The notes: a model not told the origin generated them from the letters alone. Counted from the stretch's first letter, positions 36,288-48,722 are shown. The stretch is DNA of 64,000 nucleotides from Neckera pumila (GCA_963969595.1 OZ018416.1:20600065-20664064); one strand, 5' to 3'. Made by a program: numbers and translations.

Positions 36288-36790
36288 TTACCCAGACCCT
36301 CTTCTCTGGGCCAGACTTCGCTCGCCCTCACTCATGGGTGAGGTCGAGAACCAGAGACCATCTTCAAGGTCCAGCGAACCGACTCGACCCTCGTTGTAGT
36401 AGAAGCCAGCAATTTGATACAAAACCGATGTCTCCTCCGGGGAGGCGTACTGCCCAAGATAGATCCATTGGAAAACTATGCCGTTCTCTCTGGGAGGCTT
36501 GAATCGCGGCTCATACACCACTTTAGTGATTCGGCTACGCTTGTCCACTATTTTTCTGGAGTAAACTCCTTTGAAGGCTACCTCTCTGAACTTAATCCAC
36601 ACATAGGCGCCTAGGAACAGGACTATTGCTACGTAAATATCTCGAAAATCTAAAGAACCACGTGAGTATCCATTAGAGCTACCTATGTCCACATTCCCCT
36701 TGAGTATTGGTACACCAAAGACAGCAGAACCACTGCTGACACAACAACGGCGTAAGACAGTATTGAGGCCTCTGAGGGCTCTTCAGGAGG
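36288..36790 (-). CDS. Membrane-protein-like coding region, unidentified
   Basis: The minus strand first reads PPEEPSEASILSYAVVVSAV then VLLSLVYQYS (about 36788-36700), a clear membrane helix. After a one-base frame change it reads SSNGYSRGSLDFRDIYVAIV and LFLGAYVWIKF, a second helix, followed by a soluble part with YEPRFKPPRENGIVFQWIYL and YYNEGRVGSLDLEDGLWFST, ending near 36288. Composition is less AT-rich than the flanks. The frame change at about 36695 means a missed short intron, a sequencing error or decay. I do not recognise the family. Confidence 0.35.
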
Positions 36791-36819
36791 ACCCTCCCAC
36801 CTTTCATCTTTACATGATT

Positions 36820-37430
36820 TCAAAAATGGAGTACACAAGCCTACGGCGCCCGCCGTCCAACCAATTATTCAGTGATGCTTGGAGGGCATTCACCCATCGT
36901 AGCTGGAAATCAAAAATTGGCAAGAAACTTGGAATTACATAATATACACGAGAGAGGTTCACAACCCAACAAACCTTTGCACTGCCTATGGTTGCCCTCG
37001 AATGGAACTCCAAACCTCCAAATGACAGTGTACTATCAGATGCTTTAACACCAGCCAAGCCTCCATCACGCAGTCCAGACAATTTCGAATAAAAACTCGC
37101 AAAGTCTCTGCAATTCATGGCTTCTAGTACACAATATCTCGCACCACTGCATGGCGTCGTCTCAGAGACTAACAAATCCAAACTCGGTGTTAGGGCGACA
37201 AACTGCACGCACACACACAACAATTCCTGAAGGGCGATCGATGAACTCGATTCCAGAGTCGATCAGAAACGTCCTTGCTTGCTCGTGAAACCATACCGAC
37301 GCCCACCCAGGGCCATACTCGTAAAAATTCACGCACAACTGACAACAGAAAAGTGGGTGAAGCTCCCGGCCGAAAGGAGCCGAAAGTGGAACATGCAAGA
37401 GTCTGCAAAAGCTCCAGAAGAGAAAACTGA
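36820..37430 (-). CDS. Unidentified coding-like exons upstream of the membrane region
   Basis: The minus strand has a run EYGPGWASVWFHEQARTFLI (to about 37230), shifting frame in a GTGTGTGTG tract near 37210 to ETTPCSGARYCVLEAMNCRD, then GVKASDSTLSFGGLEFHSRA and VCWVVNLSR, with a GT donor near 36950. After a possible acceptor (GATTTCCAG, 36903) it reads LRWVNALQASLNNWLDGGRR. Together with 36288-36790 this may be one multi-exon gene on the minus strand. The frame change at the (GT)n tract suggests slippage. No motif is recognised. Confidence 0.3.
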
Positions 37431-37534
37431 GTCACGAGCTTCCTGGTGAGCTGTAATAAACAATATTATGAATCCAGACTCTTTTGAACTGAGAAAGTCA
37501 CAGCTGCCAAAGCCGTTCCATAAAACTCAACTTT

Positions 37535-38355
37535 AATTATTTGGCAATAATTAAACTAATATTATAATACTGATAAACTATAAACATCAGTGTGATATAT
37601 CAGTGTGTAAATATTATATATAATAAAATATTAAATATAAAGATAATATATATTATAAAATAGTTAATTTAATAATAAACTAATATCAATATTAAATATT
37701 TAAATTAATATTAAATAAAAATCTAATTAATAATCTATAAAATAATTATAAATAACACACATTATTAACGTTAATAATATAACATTAACATACAATTAAT
37801 ATATTTACTTATTTATATGTAAACTGTTATAACACATAATATTATTAACACACATAATAACAGTATGTGTTTAATATGATACTATAACACTATATATATA
37901 CACAGTTAATATATATAACTTATATAAGTAACTTATATATATATAACATATAACATATATAACTATAAGTAACTGTGTTATATATAACTTATTTTAACTA
38001 TATATTAACATATATATATTATTTATTAACTTATATAATATAATAGTATTATGTAGTATTATATAAATTGTATGTGTGATAATAACGTTAATGTGTTATA
38101 ATAGGATTTTTTGTTATATTGTTATTATTTAATATTAATAATTAATTGATTAATATTAATATAATTATTATTAATCTTTAATGTAGTTATTATATGTGTC
38201 GTTATTTATAATCTAATTATAATTAATATAATTTAATAATTAGTGTGTTATATATTAATTATTATATTATAATATCTATATTATTATATTATTGTATATT
38301 TATATTATATAAACGATATTATTATTTTATTGATATTAATATTTATTATATATAA
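37535..38355. repeat. AT island
   Basis: Almost pure A/T words of the same style as those at 9877 and 33036. It resumes briefly at 38630-38705 between the two copies of the next repeat. Confidence 0.9.
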
Positions 38356-38979
38356 GATATTTCATCGTCGTTAAGTATTATGAAATTATATAACAGGTGG
38401 TCAAATATTATTATTTGTCATTTATCAATAAAAATTTATTTTTTTGAATCAAAATAGGAAAAAATCCTTGTTACATTTTGTTAATAAATAATTTAACCCA
38501 TAAAGATGGTCTCTATGTGGCTACAAGGCAGGGGATTTGCAAATGCCATTCAAAACTCCTAGGGAAATCACTATCTGGTTTATAGAAAATTATGTGAGTT
38601 AAAAGATAGGGTCCACTTAATCAAACCAGTTATAAATAACATATAACATTAACACATAACACTAGTTATAGTATATTATAAGCTATAATATGTTATAATA
38701 ACAGTGATATTTCATCGTCGTTAAGTATTATGAAATTATATAACAGGTGGTCAAATATTATTATTTGTCATTTATCAATAAAAATTTATTTTTTTGAATC
38801 AAAATAGGAAAAAATCCTTGTTACATTTTGTTAATAAATAATTTAACCCATAAAGATGGTCTCTATGTGGCTACAAGGAAGGGGATTTGCAAATGCCATT
38901 CAAAACTCCTATGGAAATCACTATTTGGTTTATAGAAAATTATGTGAGTTAAAAGATAGGGTCCACTTAATCAAACCAG
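38356..38979. repeat. Direct duplication, 274-bp copies spaced 350 bp
   Basis: 38356-38629 and 38706-38979 are nearly identical (three or so changes that I can see), from GATATTTCATCGTCGTTAAG to TCCACTTAATCAAACCAG. They are separated by AT-island sequence. The copies are recent. Confidence 0.9.
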
Positions 38980-40757
38980 GGAAATTTTATATAATATTTA
39001 GGAATACTATAGGGTCTATGAAATGCCACATATATTTTAGGGCATATAAAAACATCATATAGTAGGAATTTTTATTATAAGTTAGCCTTGATAGATAGAG
39101 GTTGTGCAAATTTTTCACTATATGATGAGTAGAGGTGTAGATAGATAATTTCATGTGGATGATCAAATGGATATAGACTAGTCAAAAAAAATTTACAATG
39201 AAGGGTGGTTGATTGAAATGGTGCCAAGGTACTAACAGTGTGTATGTAAAAAAAATTAAGTGTAAATGTAAGGCATTGACTACAAGTGGTAGAATTTGTC
39301 TCATTGTACAAATAGGGAGGTTTATCCAAGTAGGTTCAACATACTAAAAACTACACAATATGAAGAATAGAATTTATACTTAGTCCATTTAACTTCAATC
39401 TTTGAAGCCATATGTGTTAAATACACTCATACTTAATGGGATGTTTATGGGACAATTTTCAATGGAGATTTTGAAGTGTTCATTCGTAAACTTGTCATTA
39501 ACTCCTAAAGTTTGGAAGGTGTTTTAGAAGAGGAAAAGTCCAAAACTGCCCATTTTTTATGCATTGTCCAAAATAAAACATAGACTTTATTTTTGAATTC
39601 CAATCATACAAAAGTGTACAAAATAAATAAGGAAATATATGGAAAATTTTTTAGTCCATTTGACTATGTGGATTGAAAGATGATAACGTTATAGGTAAGA
39701 AATTTTTTTTTTTTTCAATCTTGTGAAACATGGTCAACAAACTTTGAGCCTTCTTGGAATATAATTTTTATTGTACACAAAAATATGGATTTTGGCCATT
39801 CACATGTATGTAATGTTAGGTTTACTCATAAAAAATTTCAAAAACAAATGTGGAGTCTGTCTTATTCTAAATCAACCTGCAATGCAAGGAAGAAAAATGC
39901 ATTAGCAATACACTAGTCATTTTTTGAAGGTTTCTTGTGCAATGAAGAAATCTCACTTATTTGAAATCCAAAAGGTAAAAAATTAGAGGCAAACATTTGG
40001 AATATGTGGGAAAATTTTCAAGAACTTTGACTTCACATATTACTAGATAATAGGACTTGAAGAAAATGTTTTTTCTTAAAGCCACCCCAATATAGTTAAT
40101 AAAGTTTGACTCCTCTTTACATGTGATTTGAAAATTGGATTTTTTTTGACAATTTTATGTCATATTTTATTAGTTATAGATACCAAATTTCAAAAGTTGA
40201 TGAGCATTTTTGCAAAAGGTGCCCAAAAGATACCCAAATTGCTTGGGCTGCCAAAAAAGTTCTAAACAACATAACTTTTGATTTGGGTATCCAATCAAAA
40301 AAAGTATATTCTTACTAAAGAGATACATGTTTAAAATATTGTGAACATTTGACCAAAATTGACTTTATAGGTTCCTACATGGATTTTTTAAATATTTTTA
40401 AATGGACAATTGGTCTTTAATAAAGGTAAATAGCCCCACATCAAATATTCTTTTAACTCAGGTATATACCTTAAATTACAAGGAGTGATTTCCCTGGGTC
40501 AAAACTTTAGTTGTTTAGAGAGCTTAGCAAAAAGGAAATGAGGATATGGAGATTTTGAAGCAAGGATTTTCTTTGGCTTGACAAAATGTTAAATACAAAA
40601 TCTTTGCACAACAATTGTTATTTGTTTTTCTATCTAATTTTGCCTTAAATAAAATCTTGTACCAAAATTATAAAGCATCAAGTAATCAAGCTAGTCTCAT
40701 TGATGTAGACTAATAGACAAAAATTGAATTTTTAATATACTTGAATTTTTATAGAAC
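38980..40757. other. Gene-poor AT-rich stretch
   Basis: No supported gene. Several short runs of T and A. A (C)CCAAAAGATACCCAAATTG segment near 40225 belongs to a vague family also seen near 57300 and 58700. Confidence 0.45.
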
Positions 40758-40760
40758 TCT

Positions 40761-41623
40761 CACTACAAAATAAGGGGCCCTAATTAACATAGGATTAATT
40801 GATTTTTGTTGATTGTGAAAAAAATAGAACTTCATCTGTTGATCCGACCAATGCATTTCTTGACAAAAATAGCAATCAACACAATTGTGTTGATTTTGAC
40901 CAAAAACAAAATTTGCTTAGTTGATTTGGCAATCCATTGAATATTCTAAAAGTAGAATTTCAAACCTCATTTTGGCATAGTAGAATATTTTTTTTCAAGG
41001 AATATTTTTTTTGACAATTTCAAATTTCCTCTCTGAAATTTGGAGGCTTGTAATGTCAAATGGATTTTTGGAAATGAAATTTGGCTGGATTTCCCTCCTT
41101 TTTTTTAAATCAAAGATTCTTGAAAAAAGGTATTCTATTACGCCAAAATGAAGTCTGAAGTTCTATTTTCACCACAATTTCTACTTTTCAACATTTAACT
41201 ATGAGCCTACACATCCCAATTTACATAATTCATATAGTTTGTTCTACTTCCTACCCCCGCACTTGTATAAAGAGCTTGTCTTCTCATTTCTACTAATACC
41301 ACAGTAAGTGACACTTGAAGTTCAATATCTAAATATATTGAATTGCTTTGAATATAGTGCTGAATTTTTTGAAATTAAATATTAATTAAAAATTATAGAC
41401 CTACCCATGTAGTGGGTCTTTTGATGTGGCAGCCCTGACGACATTGTAGATCTTGCTAATGTGGCAAATTTTGCCTATGTGACAACCTAAGTGGAAGAAG
41501 AATAAATTTTTTGAATTTGACCAAATCCAAAATAAAATCAACATAAAAGTATTGATTATTGTTCTAATCAACGTATATTTTTTACCTTTCTTGTTGATTC
41601 AGGCATTGAATTTTCTTGTAGTG
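40761..41623. mobile_element. Complete CACTA MITE with 3-bp target duplication
   Basis: Begins CACTACAAAATAAGGGG and ends TTTTCTTGTAGTG, with a perfect direct repeat TCT on both sides (40758-40760 and 41624-41626), as expected for CACTA insertions. The ends carry repeated GTTGATT words (subterminal repeats). The middle holds an inverted repeat around CCTCATTTTGGC and GCCAAAATGA. There is no transposase; the element is 863 bp. Confidence 0.85.
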
Positions 41624-41626
41624 TCT

Positions 41627-43500
41627 TGGAATGAGCTTTCTAAAATGATTATCATCTATTTACTAAATAACACCTAACATTAACCTTTAAAAACCTTGTG
41701 ATACCATAGGCAAGACAAATGATGAAGAATTTTAACACAGTACTAAATGTTGATGAAATAGAATGCATATGGTTGCGTAAAGACCTAGTTTTAAGTTTCT
41801 CATTCAAAATGAGGGTATCATATATTTGAAATTTCTTTGTTTTAGGTGAACAGGCTCTTTCTTGCGGATGTTGATTCATGATCATGAATTCTTTTTCATG
41901 TTTCATATATGCATTGTAGATCTTTAAGATGAACTATGCAGAGATCTTGACATTCTTGTAGAAGATGCATATTCAAGATATGTGCAATTCTATGGTGTTG
42001 AATGATGAATATATTTCATATGCTAGCAACAATATAGGTATTTCGAACGATAAATAAAAATATAATCTCTTGTACATTGAATAGGGGTTTTAAGGGGATC
42101 CATACTATTTAATCGACATGTCACACTATTTAAATATCTACCTTTGCTGACTTCAATAGTTACTGAAGTGTCTGGGGGATGTATATCATGTTTCAAACAT
42201 CTATAGTTTTCTACAATAAATCCCTTTAATTTTTTGGTCCCCTTAGTACCCCTATAGAGTGTAGCTTAGTTTTTCTAGATTCGAAAGGATAAATCCATAA
42301 AGAACCAAAATCCATTGCCAAATAGTCAAACATCACATTTGAGCTAAATTTAGACCAATATATTAAATGTGTTCAAATATCAATTTAATATTTTTATTAT
42401 ATGAAACTATGAATTATTTATTGATATAATTTGTAGCAAAAAGTGAAAATAATATAAAAAAATTAGCAAAAAAAATCCAATTAAATTGAAATCTTCTTAA
42501 GAGGTACAAATAGCAAATGAATGGAAATTAGAGTAAAAGTTTTCAATTCATTATTTTATTTTTGATAATAGTTATTCAAAACATACTTTGATGGAAAAAC
42601 CAAATTATTGTGTTATTTTAAAATAAAAGGTGAAAATAGAATTATATCAATTATAATGTATATCAAAATGTGATATACAGTGACTCCAAAAACTGAGTCT
42701 ATGTTTTGTTCAATTCTACTCCATGCGCCATATGTTGAAAACAAGTGGACCAAATCCAAATGAGCAAACATGAATGTTGTAGTATCCTTTATATACTACA
42801 ATCCTAAGAAAATTTGAAGCAGAAAGCAATTATGGTTTGGAAGTAAATGAATTCCAAAGTTAAATACCCCATAGACTCAGTTATCAAGGGGGAGTTCATA
42901 ATCGCTCTAGAAATCACCTATGCTTCTTTTTTGAGCCCCAATGACTTGAATATTTTATTGCATGTTATTGTACACCATTTAAGACCTACTTCCATTGGTA
43001 TTGTAAAAATTTGACATATGTATGCTTCCAAAAAATTATATATAGAGAAAAATGAAGATAATATTAATTTGAACAAAATTTGAAGGTTTTCAATGAATCA
43101 AAGATTTGAGATTTCATTTACTATCATAGATGATCTATAGGTTGCAATTTGAACCATTGTTGCATCTATTTTGAGTAGATTTGAAAATATTTGTCTTAAT
43201 TACACAATTAATACAAATCGTTTTAATTTGTATTTAGCAACCCAAACAATTATTTTCACCGCAATCTTTTTGAATCCAACATATTAGTTTGTAAAGGTTG
43301 CATATAATACATTTGCTTGGATTGTAGGTGATTTAATACAATGTGACAACAGCAAAGTGATACCAAAATTTTGAATTATTTGCACCTACACTTTCCTATT
43401 AGAGCACATTATGTAACCTAAATGGATGACTGTATTTAAATAAAATAGGAGTCTTGGTGTTGTACGTGAGTTCCCTGATAAGGCCCAAGAACACAACACA
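41627..43500. other. Gene-poor AT-rich stretch
   Basis: No coding sequence, RNA gene or repeat that I can support. Composition resembles other intergenic parts of the window. Confidence 0.45.
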
Positions 43501-43693
43501 GGTATGAAGGATAAAGGAAGTTCGAATAGACCTGCATCTCAAGGAGACCGACTAGAACGACACAGATGAAATTTAAGTTTTCATCTGTTATTAATCATCA
43601 ACCTAATATAAATATCAGAAATTGATAATATAAATTTCTTATTATTAATGTTATATATTCCTAATTTAATATTTAATTTGTTGAATCGTGGCG

Positions 43694-43958
43694 TGTGCAT
43701 CATCATGAAATCAATAAGGGGAAGGCCTCTGCAAGCACTCCACCAAAGAAGCGTCGTAGACACGTGCCACGAGAGGAGTCACAAGAGGAGCTAGAAGATG
43801 AAGATGCCTCCACCAAGAATTTGATGAGTGACTTGGGCCATAGGTTAGTGCTCAATTTGAAGTTGAATGTGTTTGTTACTTTTGATACTTGCTTAAACAC
43901 TTTGATGTCGTTAGCGATGTCTATTGAGACAAAGTTCAATACAAATTATCCACCTTGA
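43694..43958 (+). pseudogene. Fragment with nuclear-signal-like and acidic segment
   Basis: Reads HHHEINKGKASASTPPKKRR then RHVPREESQEELEDEDASTK, continuing about 50 residues to a stop at 43956-43958. PPKKRRRH is a typical nuclear localisation pattern next to an acidic patch. The first 117 bp recur in inverted orientation at 44261-44374. Upstream, 43504-43570 reads MKDKGSSNRPASQGDRLERH and may be the N-terminal exon. Position at the edge of the CACTA cluster suggests a transposon-derived protein. Function unknown. Confidence 0.35.
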
Positions 43959-44260
43959 CATTTGTAGGTGTATGCAGAAGTCTGCAACAATATCTTTGTG
44001 GAAGTTCTGTAGTGCACTTGAAGACTTCTTAGACATTGTGGAAGATGTACATTGCTTTTTGCTGCACATCCATTTAGAGTTGCCGTCTTTGTCAACATCA
44101 TGGGAGCATTACAGTTGTTTTTGTTCCTTTGTGCAATAGTGACTCAAAATCAAGTAACAGCGATTCAAAAGATGTCAACAACGACACGATAGTCCTTTCA
44201 GATGTAGAGCCTAGCTGGCCTTCTCAAAGTAAAAAGGGAGCGTCAAAGAAGGACAAGCTT

Positions 44261-44374
44261 GTCTTCATCTTCTGACTCCTCTTGTGACTCCTCTCGTGGT
44301 GCATGTCTACGACACTTCTTTGGTGGAGTGCCCGCAGAGGCCTTCCCCTTATTGATTTCATGATGATGAACATG
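44261..44374 (-). pseudogene. Inverted copy of the basic/acidic segment
   Basis: The minus strand reads HHHEINKGKASAGTPPKKCR then RHAPREESQEESEDED, the same as 43694-43810 with a few changes (R to C in the basic cluster, L to S). Upstream in its own frame are RANSKDGSPRAREGQ and KQRSKHRNDPWHV, broken by a stop. The two copies form a large inverted duplication with a spacer of about 450 bp. Confidence 0.6.
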
Positions 44375-44806
44375 CCACGGGTCATTCCGATGCTTGGAGC
44401 GCTGCTTAGTGGATGGTCAACTTTGACCTTCTCTTGCACGTGGAGAGCCATCTTTGGAATTAGCCCTTCCACACCTAGACTCCAAAGCTCGTTTCATTGG
44501 CAATTTCTTCCGGTTCCCTGCCATCTTTGCTCATGGTGAAGGCTATGATACAAAATCTTCACCCACTACCTTCACACAGCAGTCGCAAAAGAAGTCCACA
44601 CAAATCAGTACAACACTTCATACCTTCAGACTTTGGTTAGACAACCTTCTAGAAGAAAAAAACGGATGTTGAAGAAGACATCTTCAAGAACAGCATGATG
44701 TCTATGTTGACATCGACATGTGCACCTGTACAATACGCTAACGTCTTTTCCCGCGTCTTTTGAAACATAGAGATGTTGGGTACCACAAGTTCAGAATACC
44801 AGATGG

Positions 44807-44872
44807 CACTATAACAAAACATGGTAAAAAAAACCCGCGTAGGAATTGCCTCTACGGTTTTTTTATCCACCT
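44807..44872. mobile_element. CACTA left end (CACTATAACAAAACATGG)
   Basis: A terminal repeat CACTATAACAAAACATGG followed by a run of A, then CCCGCGTAGGAATTGCC and CTACGG. The same end occurs at 45283 and, inverted, at 62661. It marks the left end of a CACTA element whose right end is not certain. Confidence 0.65.
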
Positions 44873-45282
44873 GTTTGTGACAATAGAATTTTTTGCAAAA
44901 AAAATTTGAAATCATTGGTAGTGGTTTGATTTTTTGGTTGTCAATCACAATGACATTCAAGCTTTTGGTTATTGTTGCGCACAAAAATTTATTACTAAAT
45001 ATCATTTTTGTTTGATATCCATGAATTTGTTTGTGCACATACAACTTCCTAGAAGTTAGGTTTGATTACAGATAAGTTCCACCATAACTACGTAGTTGTG
45101 CTCACTGAGCTTAATTACTTTTGTTTTCTGTTCCTACATGTGCACACATTTTTTTACTGAATTATATATATATATATATATGCTTATATGATTTATTTAG
45201 AAACAATCACATACTTCCATGTACTTCCTTTGCACACGTGTAATTGCACACATTCAATTTATTGAAAACTAGCTGGTATATA

Positions 45283-45595
45283 CACTATAACAAAATGTGG
45301 TAAAAAAAACCCGCGTAGGAATGCGACTACGGTTTTTTTATCCACGCTTTTGTGCATGCGCGCGTAGTGGACAGCAAACTTCTTTTGCAATTTCCCACTG
45401 CAATTTTTGGAATTTTGAAGCGTGTAATACACCATTGGAAAGGTATTTTTAATACCTTTTCAACGATATATTACACGCCCAAAAATTCTAAAAATTGCAA
45501 TGGAAAATTGCAAAAAACAGTGGCTGCGCGCGTAGTGGGCCAGCTCAAAAATTGCGACTGCGCGCAGGTTTTCTTTAACATGTTTTGTTATATAT
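45283..45595. mobile_element. CACTA-type hairpin MITE
   Basis: Left end CACTATAACAAAATGTGG; right end AACATGTTTTGTTATATAT, with the last bases decayed into a TA run. ATA lies on both sides as a possible 3-bp duplication. Inside, 45350-45540 is an inverted repeat (TGCGCGCGTAGTGG, GCAATTTTTGGAATTTT, GCGTGTAATAYA and their inverses), so most of the element can fold into one hairpin. Confidence 0.7.
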
Positions 45596-45959
45596 ATATA
45601 TATACACACACTCAATCTTTTATAATTAATAACAAAATGTGCTCATTCACTCAATTTCACCATGCACTTTGAAGTGCAAACAGAGCCATTTACACGTTCA
45701 TGAAACCAAAATCGCATGTGTGTTGCCTTTATATATATATATATATATATACAAAAACTGCTAGCCCACACACTTTATACAATTAGTTTTGCATGCATGG
45801 AATAACCTACCACTTATACGCGCACTTGCATCTAATATTGTTGCAGTAACGTGCGCACAGATGTTGTAAACTATCATGAATGCAAGCACATACACTAACT
45901 TAACTTGCTATGTGCACTAGCTGCATGTATGCGAGCGTGCTTATTTAATTACGAGCAGT

Positions 45960-46530
45960 TGCACGCACATGCTTGCAAAGTATATATGTCAAACATGCGC
46001 ACATCCTATTCGCACCAATCGCGTGCACACGTACATATGTTTAATTAATACCCACAACATGCGCATGCACGCGCACGCAATATATATACATCAAACATGC
46101 ATGTGCGCATTCTATTTACCTCAAATGCGTACGCGCGTGTGTACATATGGTAAATACCCAAAACATGCACATGCATGTACACGCAATATACATTAAACAT
46201 GCATGAGCGCATCTTGTTTACCCCAAAGGCGTGTGCGCGCATGTACAATGCAAACATGCATGGGCGCATCCTATATATTTACCCCAAATGCGTAAGCGCG
46301 CGCATACATAGGTTTAATTAATACCCAAAACATGCACGTGCACACAATATACATCAAACATGCATGCATGTGCGCATCCTATAGGATTTACCCCAAACGT
46401 GTGCACGCGCGCGTATATAGGTTTAATACCCAGAATATGCATGTGCATGCGCACGCAATATACATCAAATATGCATGCATGTGTGCAACCTATTTATCCC
46501 AAATGCGTGCGCTTGCACAATGAGATATTC
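45960..46530. repeat. CG/CA-alternating repeat array, about 100-bp period
   Basis: At least five diverged units of ATACATCAAACATGCATG, GTGCGCATCCTAT, TTTACCCCAAATGCGTGC, then TTTAATACCCAAAACATGC. Each unit is rich in alternating purine-pyrimidine such as GCGCGCGT and TGCACGTGCAC. Weaker continuation (GAAACRNTYGCG words) to about 46820. Looks like the subterminal repeat region of a CACTA element. Confidence 0.75.
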
Positions 46531-46819
46531 CTCAAACACATTTGTGTACAAGTTATTTACAATAAACACATGCACACCAATTGAAGCACTTCTACAAAGT
46601 GATGTTATAGTGCGTACACAAAGTGAAATATTTGTGCATGCATAGATTGAAGCGTGTTTTGCACTTGTATTGAAATGTTGTCATGGACATTGGTAGATGA
46701 AATGCTTTCATCCACTGCGATTGACTTGTTCACACACACAAATTGACATGTTGAAACGTACGCAGATTGAAACACTTGCGAGCACATATTTATTGAAACG
46801 TCTGCGCAAACTCATTATT

Positions 46820-47960
46820 TATAAAGTACAAGGAAGCCAAATAAAGAAGTGTTTGCACATACAATTGTATTTACACAGTGGATATAGCATTAGGTTCTAC
46901 ATCCAACCACTCCTGCATTGCTTACACTTCTATCAAATTTCACTTGAGATAGAATTGCTAAACTTACACTACCATTTCCAAGAGTACATACAAAATATAA
47001 AAGGAAAACATGAAAAATGTTTCTTTTTTTTAAAATTTCATCCGGACAAGATGAACTTCTCCAAAACGACACCAAATTTTTTAACTTCGTACCTTCTGCT
47101 TGCACTTCTCTTATTTCGGACACCAGAACAACATACCAAACTCAATGGAAATACCCATACAGTCCTACAGAAAAAGCTTCACCAAAAATTCATATGCCCC
47201 TCCAAAAACCTCTACAGAATTCCACATTTTCCAAGTATAAATCACAATCATCAAACTGTATGTGACACTTTCCAAACTAAGAAACATGATTAGGAGTTAA
47301 AAAAAATTTCTAACTTCAACAAAACAATTACCAAGATAACTTGCTTAAGATAATACACCCACAGTAATCCCGGTTCAAACACAAGTGCTTCTAGATTGTA
47401 GTAAAAACCAACTCCCCAACATGAGAGGCCTTGATACTGGTCCATCAACATTGAAAGCAGCCAGTAGCACTATTTTTCTAATCTCCAGCGAGAGATTGCC
47501 ACTTCACATTCAAACATAATTTTAGCTTAGCATTTCAAAATACTTTTGTAGGAATACACAATGAATCTACTTTATAGCTACGGAAAAATTTTAAAATTCA
47601 AATTGGCAACCACGTAATTGTCATGAGTACGCTAAGTTTGAACTCCATTTCCTTCTTAGCAATGCACAACCTAATGAAATATTAAAGTAGACAAAATCAC
47701 ACCTTTATTTTTAATAAAAACTGAATTCAAAACCTAAGAAAATCAAACAAGCCACGTTCTATTCAAAAGCGCAATCACCAAATATGCCCTGTCAATGTTA
47801 ATACATGTAGAGATTCCAAACTTTGATATAACTGACTTACATCTATGGATGCTTTTTTACGCAGGAACACAAAAGCAGCCTCTAAAGGCAGGTGACATTT
47901 ACCATTGCAGAGATAAACATCAACAAGTGATAGTTCTGCTTCTCCTTTTAGTGCAATCCA
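46820..47960. other. No supported gene
   Basis: A plus-strand frame runs from 46697 to 47293, but its composition is that of A/C-rich non-coding DNA and it starts inside the repeat array. I see no motif. It may be 3' region of the minus-strand gene that ends at 47968. Confidence 0.35.
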
Positions 47961-47967
47961 ACACTTC

Positions 47968-48488
47968 TCACGCCTTTGCTGACCTCAATATAGTCCTGCT
48001 TCCTTTTGAACCCTGTGCCGCAGTATTTGACGATGTTGGCATGCGTTCCTTTCTTGTCCCTTTCCTTGTTACTACAGCGGAGTTTACTGTCTTTTTCTTC
48101 CTACTGTGTTCAAAATCTGAATCACTATTCACGGTTTCCTGAGACAATGGCTGCATAATATTTCCTAGCAATTTGGTTATTTGGTGAAACGGTGGTATCT
48201 CGACCAAATGAGATACGCACCACAGCACTGGCGTATTTGCCAAACCCTCCGCCTGGTCTAAATAGCTAATCTCCGTTGGAAATCGACACTCTTTGTCATA
48301 CATAACCTTAGTATTTTTATAAAGAACCCGTAACACATGTATCATTTGCTGGCCTTCTTTGCAAATCTCATTAGCTGAATCAACGCACCTAGATTTTCGG
48401 TTCACTCCTGCTGTCGCTTCTGCCACCACTTTCCCAGGACACTGTGGATGCAGAACCCATACTCGGGTCCTGGTTTTAATTGGGCGCT
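47968..48488 (-). CDS. TnpA-like CACTA accessory protein, exon 2
   Basis: After a possible acceptor (GTGTGTAG, 48489) it reads RPIKTRTRVWVLHPQCPGKV then VAEATAGVNRKSRCVDSANE, with a later TEISYLDQAEGLANTPVLWC, and ends RTILRSAKA-stop after a Lys/Arg-rich tail (HSRKKKTVNS). The order V-W-x-L...V-V-A-E-G/A-T...L-x-x-A-x-G-x-x-x-W resembles the beta-rich domain found near the end of TnpA-type proteins of plant CACTA elements. I infer this by memory of the pattern, without alignment. The place inside the CACTA cluster fits. The protein would bind subterminal repeats. Confidence 0.4.
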
Positions 48489-48722
48489 ACACACCAGAAA
48501 TAAATAAATAGTGCCGCGGTCATGTACATTACTGTAGACATGTATTACATTTCCATGTATGTGCGTTTTATTACGTACAGTTTCATTAAATATGCATATG
48601 TTAGTCTGAAGTTCAACTAGAAGTGACGTCCACTAGCACGACTTGATTTCTCTGTGACTTTTCAAAACAAATTATAATGCATAACTTCTGTATAGGCACT
48701 TTAAAAGAAAATTACAACTCAC

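Noticed and set aside
46697..47293. Plus-strand open frame of 198 residues
   Set aside because: It begins in the repeat array, has A/C-biased composition and no motif, and lies opposite the likely 3' region of the minus-strand gene.
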